The notes under the pieces were generated by a model. The model worked only from the letters and a program-made list of their open reading frames with translations, did no database searches and was not told the origin of the DNA. This document shows, in pieces, positions 6,542-8,882 of a stretch of 8,882 nt of DNA (position 1 is the first letter of the stretch; the number at the start of each line of letters is the position of its first letter). The DNA is from Candidatus Methanogasteraceae archaeon UBA261. GTDB taxonomy: Archaea > Halobacteriota > Methanosarcinia > Methanosarcinales > Methanogasteraceae. A program made the position numbers and the translations under genes. The stretch spans positions 1 to 8,882 of the forward strand of contig DAWR01000206.1 of NCBI GenBank assembly GCA_002506015.1, written 5' to 3'.

Positions 6542-6687
6542 AGGGGTGCGTATGGGTGAGAGGGCGTGTAGGTGAACTTGATGCCAGAGCTAAAGTCTCG
6601 GTAAATGCGGCTCTGGAACCTGGCGCAGCGGCTGCCGGATGGATATAGTATGAGTTCTTGCTTAATAAGTTGAGAATTTGTGAAATT
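6542..6687. other. Gap between M50 remnant and DUF2098, no assigned gene
   Basis: One plus-strand frame is open from before 6541 to a TAG near 6651 and reads VGELDARAKVSVNAALEPG and so on. It has no credible start, and I cannot link it to the missing part of the protease. An imperfectly AT-rich inverted repeat AGAATTT-GTG-AAATTCT lies at 6673-6689 and overlaps the DUF2098 stop codon; it might help end the minus-strand transcript. Confidence 0.4.
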
Positions 6688-6689
6688 CT
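6673..6689 (-). terminator. Inverted repeat at the DUF2098 stop, possible terminator
   Basis: Seven-base arms AGAATTT and AAATTCT with a GTG centre overlap the last base pairs of the DUF2098 stop codon. The stem is AT-rich and no long T run follows on the minus strand, so it is a weak candidate only. Confidence 0.25.
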
Positions 6690-7008
6690 ATCCAAAAACC
6701 CCTGCCGATATTGAGCAGGTAATCTCCTGAATACGGCGTATATCCTCTCTCTTACGTTCCTCCACATTCTTCAGTTCTTCAAGTGTGAGTTTCCGGTCCC
6801 CCGTCTTTTTAAGCGAGCATTTTCGCCCCCATCCGCTCTCTTCAAACTCTCCTACAAGAACTTCGAGTGCCACCTTAGCATACCAGAGACCGGTGCTGTC
6901 AAGACGCGCCCATAATTCGCGATCTCGCTCCTCCAGTCTCTTAACCTCACCGACCGAACCGGTGCCAGCGTATCGAACTGTGCTGCCGATTGAGATGTCT
7001 CCATTCAT
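6688..7008 (-). CDS. DUF2098 family protein
   Basis: A small soluble protein of 106 residues. Residues 6-50 carry the DUF2098 pattern seen in methanogen proteins: a glycine start (SIGSTVRYAGTGSVG), an acidic middle and LDSTGLWY followed by LEVL. The fold expected for the family is a small beta-rich barrel. The C-terminal third (about 74-100) is a highly charged helix that could form a coiled coil. The function of the family is unknown. The ATG at 7008-7006 has only a weak GGAT ribosome binding site in front, and an 18-base inverted repeat lies 15-32 bases upstream. No partner gene is obvious: the frame upstream on the same strand is a Cys/His-rich fragment. The gene appears intact. Confidence 0.75.
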   Translation of the reverse strand: MNGDISIGSTVRYAGTGSVGEVKRLEERDRELWARLDSTGLWYAKVALEVLVGEFEESGWGRKCSLKKTGDRKLTLEELKNVEERKREDIRRIQEITCSISAGVFG

Positions 7009-7022
7009 GCAATCCTACATCC

Positions 7023-7040
7023 TTGATATTCACATATCAA
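7023..7040 (-). promoter_or_regulatory. Inverted repeat upstream of the DUF2098 gene
   Basis: TTGATAT and ATATCAA form perfect 7-base arms separated by four bases. The element lies 15-32 bases upstream of the DUF2098 ATG, where a transcription start or leader would be expected. It could bind a dimeric repressor or fold in the leader RNA. Confidence 0.35.
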
Positions 7041-7063
7041 TCTTACTGAACAGCATTCCCGAT

Positions 7064-7248
7064 TCACACGAGTTCCAGACACGGGCAAACCGTATGGTGG
7101 GCGCAGATTAAGAGAACTCCGCCACAGCCGACACACGGGCATCGCTCTTTGCCGGTTATATGATGATTACTCCAAGTATCGTGTGTAATTTCGGGACATT
7201 GCAGTCCCAGTCACGAACCAGTGGCACAAACCATGGATGTGGGTTCAT
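7064..7248 (-). pseudogene. Small Cys/His-rich reading frame, probably frameshifted
   Basis: From the ATG at 7248-7246 the minus strand reads MNPHPWFVPLVRDWDCNVPK and ends at TAA (7158-7156) after 30 codons. A second frame, entered by a one-base shift around 7158-7165, continues with HITGKERCPCVGCGG and then CAHHTVCPCLELV before TGA at 7066-7064. Joined, this gives about 60 residues with seven Cys and two adjacent His grouped like a zinc or iron-sulfur site. Both halves look coding and they abut, which is why I read them as one broken gene. I do not recognise the family. TATATATT (minus sense, about 7278-7285) is a possible TATA box for a leaderless transcript. A chance open frame remains possible. 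Confidence 0.35.
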
Positions 7249-7253
7249 CCGAA

Positions 7254-7262
7254 CTATAAAAT
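7254..7262 (+). promoter_or_regulatory. TATA-box-like sequence, plus strand
   Basis: CTATAAAAT resembles the archaeal TATA box. It is followed about 45 bases later by the 19-base palindrome at 7298-7316 and about 130 bases later by the acyltransferase remnant. It could be the relic promoter of that gene. A second AT run (AATATATACC, 7278-7287) lies between. Confidence 0.25.
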
Positions 7263-7297
7263 GCCGCACGAAACACAATATATACCAGGGTTGTGAT

Positions 7298-7316
7298 ATG
7301 CATACCGGGTATGCAT
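7298..7316. promoter_or_regulatory. 19-bp perfect inverted repeat, operator candidate
   Basis: ATGCATACC-G-GGTATGCAT has perfect 9-base arms around a single base, the longest perfect dyad I found in the window. It lies between TATA-like sequences and a broken plus-strand gene, fitting a binding site for a dimeric regulator. It could also be a recombination relic. Confidence 0.4.
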
Positions 7317-7354
7317 GACGTAGGCAGTATTTCAATGACTGAGTATCCGGAAAA

Positions 7355-7773
7355 GTGATTTTGAGAGATCGACTTCCCGTGGGGATTCTGGCATATCCCT
7401 TCTTAACACTCCATTATTGGAATCTGTTGCTGAAAATTGCCTTTATATCTCTTGGAATCCATTTGAAGAGCTTTACTTTTGGTTTTCTCTGGTTGGTGTG
7501 GCTGGGACTTATGCCAGATCACTGTTATACCGTTGACTACTTCCAATTTTTCCCTGGTTTGGGGTGATTCTGATCGGGGTGTTTTTTGGAAATTTACTAT
7601 ATCCGGACTGCACACGCAAATTCAACCTATATAATCTGCCCAATTCTAATTTTATAGGGTTGTTTTGCATGTTAGGTAGACCTTCATTGCCAATCTACCC
7701 GATTCATCAACCAATACTGATTATATTGATATATTTTTTGGGTATTGTGGATATTGATCTTTTTATACATTAG
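7355..7773 (+). pseudogene. DUF1624/HGSNAT-like membrane acyltransferase remnant
   Basis: Intact proteins are multi-pass membrane acyltransferases related to heparan-alpha-glucosaminide N-acetyltransferase. This piece corresponds to the C-terminal half. The first frame, resembling the family from about LAYPFL, carries hydrophobic segments with WNLLLKIAFISLGIHLKSF and WLGLMPDH and reaches YFQFFP. One base is missing around 7552-7556: restoring it continues directly into WFGVILIGVFFGN and LLYP of the second frame, then a conserved-looking end (LGRPSLPIYPIHQPILI). In that last block the family pattern is LGRHSLxIYLIHQP, so a His and a Leu have become Pro, a further sign of decay. The N-terminal half, with its RxxxIDxLRG-like start, is missing upstream. 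The DNA is clearly more A+T-rich than the left half of the window. No function is expected. Confidence 0.68.
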
Positions 7774-7775
7774 CG

Positions 7776-7910
7776 GCGGCTCTCAGTTGTACGCTCCTTC
7801 ACTATCGCCCGGTCGATTTGACTGAACAGCAGCTAAAAGGCTTCGCGATTTGGGAATATGTGCGGATGCGTCAGTTCCTTGATGCCGCTGGCAGGCTCCA
7901 GGAGAGATGA
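7776..7910 (+). other. Orphan coding-like fragment, C-terminal type
   Basis: One plus-strand frame ending at TGA 7908-7910 reads HYRPVDLTEQQLKGFAIWEY and continues VRMRQFLDAAGRLQER. Its composition is that of a charged helical protein end and unlike the flanking non-coding sequence. It has no start codon with a ribosome binding site and is cut off upstream by the end of the acyltransferase remnant. I do not recognise the parent family. It may be the tail of a deleted gene. Confidence 0.25.
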
Positions 7911-7930
7911 TTTATGCTATGAGTGGGTGA

Positions 7931-7948
7931 GTCTAAGTCCTATTAGAC
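7931..7948. promoter_or_regulatory. Inverted repeat upstream of the methyltransferase
   Basis: GTCTAA and TTAGAC are perfect 6-base arms with a 6-base spacer, ending 15 bases before the methyltransferase ATG. It is a possible operator or leader hairpin, though short enough to arise by chance. Confidence 0.25.
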
Positions 7949-7963
7949 CCAAGTGGATGCGGT

Positions 7964-8767
7964 ATGTCAGTAGACAACCCAAGGAAAATCGAGGCTGTCA
8001 GAAAGGAATGGGATGAACTATCCCGCGGTTACGATGGATATTTCAACACATTTGAAGGGAAGTTAGACGAGTATTTGAGATGCAAATTGATAAAGGAATC
8101 TCTTCCTGAAGATAAGACTGCAAGAATCCTGGATGCCGGTGGGGGAACCGGTAGGGTGACTCTTTCTCTTGCAAGGATGGGTTACAGGGTAACGCTCTCT
8201 GATCTCTCACCCGGGCAACTGGGGGTGGCAGAGGAGAAATTGCGAGAGCAAGGGTTATTAGAAGAGGTTGAGATCAGAGAGGCAGACATCGCCAATCTCC
8301 CATTTCCTGACGAGTTCTTTGATCTCGTGCTCGCTGTTAGGGGACCCATCTCTCTTGCGACCGACTCCTCAAAAGCGGTTGTGGAGCTTTCCAGGGTAAC
8401 AAAGAGGGGCGGAAGGATCTGTGTGGATGTCTCCAGCCGTTACTGGGCTGCGATGAATAAGTATGATAAAGACCCAGAGACTGCGCTCAAGTTGATCAGA
8501 TCCGAGCTGAATCATGCCTGCGGGGCTCATGGTTTCGGGAGTCTGTTTAGCCCGGAAGAGCTTGAGGAGATATTTGAGAGGAATGGTATAAGGGTCACTG
8601 GCATCTACGGAGATCTTGCATACTATCTTCCTGAAGGGATGCGAAAGGCAACAAAATGGGGAGAAAGATCATATCATCAGGTTAGCGAAATAATTGATCG
8701 TTTGAGCAGGGAAAAATCGGTTACAGGGATGGGAAATGACCTGATACTGGTGGGGGAGAAGTGTTGA
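7964..8767 (+). CDS. Class I SAM-dependent methyltransferase
   Basis: Soluble enzyme of 267 residues transferring a methyl group from S-adenosylmethionine to an unidentified acceptor. The Rossmann-type fold is clear. Motif I is ILDAGGGTG (55-63), followed by the strand-2 acidic residue Asp80 in TLSD that binds the ribose hydroxyls. ADIANLPFPDEFFDLVLAV (107-125) is motif II with its post-strand-4 region. VELSRVTKRGGRICVDV (140-156) matches the UbiE/Methyltransf_11 helix and strand 5. The N-terminal helix with EWDELSRGYD is typical of the UbiE-like group. The C-terminal part (about 160-267) has the variable substrate-covering segment, with FSPEELEEIFERNGI as the usual late helix. The ATG at 7964 has only a weak ribosome binding site. 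No neighbouring gene suggests a substrate. It looks intact. Confidence 0.88.
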   Translation: MSVDNPRKIEAVRKEWDELSRGYDGYFNTFEGKLDEYLRCKLIKESLPEDKTARILDAGGGTGRVTLSLARMGYRVTLSDLSPGQLGVAEEKLREQGLLEEVEIREADIANLPFPDEFFDLVLAVRGPISLATDSSKAVVELSRVTKRGGRICVDVSSRYWAAMNKYDKDPETALKLIRSELNHACGAHGFGSLFSPEELEEIFERNGIRVTGIYGDLAYYLPEGMRKATKWGERSYHQVSEIIDRLSREKSVTGMGNDLILVGEKC

Positions 8768-8882
8768 TGGTATTTGATGTCTGTTCAAACCATGAGAAAT
8801 CGAGGATGTGGGTATGTAGGCTGGCACGCCATCGGGTGTAGATAGTCCCGTTCACGGAAGTTGGCTCTTCGCTATTTCATGT
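8768..8882. other. Right-hand edge, no assigned gene
   Basis: Nothing here is convincingly coding. An ATG at 8766 overlapping the methyltransferase stop (TGATG) opens a frame starting MVFDVCSNHEK, but it stops after 24 codons. The window ends before any larger frame could be judged. Confidence 0.4.

Noticed and set aside
6540..6767. Minus-strand 75-codon frame
   Set aside because: It overlaps the DUF2098 gene and the M50 remnant, with a low-complexity Ala/Ser/Thr/Pro tail. DUF2098 in the overlapping frame is the supported gene.
7403..7615. Minus-strand 70-codon frame
   Set aside because: It is antisense to the acyltransferase remnant, whose plus-strand frames match a known membrane family.
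8783..8791. GTTCAAACC, resembling a tRNA T-loop
   Set aside because: The flanking bases do not form a T stem, and no acceptor, D or anticodon arms were seen around it.
1..8882. CRISPR array, transposase or integrase genes
   Set aside because: No regularly spaced direct repeats, DDE or tyrosine recombinase motifs, or terminal inverted repeats around a gene were seen on either strand.

Overview
This window looks like archaeal chromosomal DNA, most plausibly from a methanogen or an anaerobic methane- or alkane-oxidising relative (ANME-1/Syntrophoarchaeum-like). That is an inference. It rests on a DUF2098 gene (a small family known mainly from methanogens), a tungsten-type aldehyde:ferredoxin oxidoreductase, M50 and DUF1624 remnants that resemble archaeal members, and short Shine-Dalgarno-led operons. 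No rRNA, tRNA, CRISPR array or intact mobile element was seen.

Left part, minus strand (about 266-3661): a tightly packed operon reads right to left. It encodes an aldehyde:ferredoxin oxidoreductase (AOR), then a uridine phosphorylase-type nucleoside phosphorylase one base after the AOR stop, then a proline racemase-family gene whose ATG overlaps the phosphorylase stop (ATGA). The first two genes look intact. The racemase is a pseudogene with a +1 lesion near codon 11, a -1 lesion in a seven-C run, and loss of its second half. An AT-rich, gene-free stretch of about 260 bases with a 16-bp perfect palindrome follows it.

Middle part, plus strand (about 4107-6541): a divergent operon begins with a metallo-beta-lactamase/double-rhodanese protein with the architecture of persulfide dioxygenase-sulfurtransferases. 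Next is an unrecognised two-helix membrane protein, then the remnant of a site-2-protease (M50) gene broken by an in-frame TAA and truncated before its HEXXH motif. The AOR/MBL intergenic region holds short inverted repeats and an unrecognised open stretch.

Right part (about 6688-8882): an intact DUF2098 gene (minus), a Cys/His-rich small reading frame that appears frameshifted (minus), a frameshifted and truncated DUF1624/HGSNAT-like acyltransferase remnant (plus), a further orphan coding fragment, and an intact class I SAM methyltransferase (plus).

The main theme is intact metabolic genes (AOR, phosphorylase, sulfur enzyme, methyltransferase) among several decaying ones. No complete new multi-gene system is evident. 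The most interesting intact item is the MBL-rhodanese protein: it keeps the three residues that bind the single iron in ETHE1-type enzymes but has replaced two residues of the usual second metal site, in an organism probably living without oxygen.
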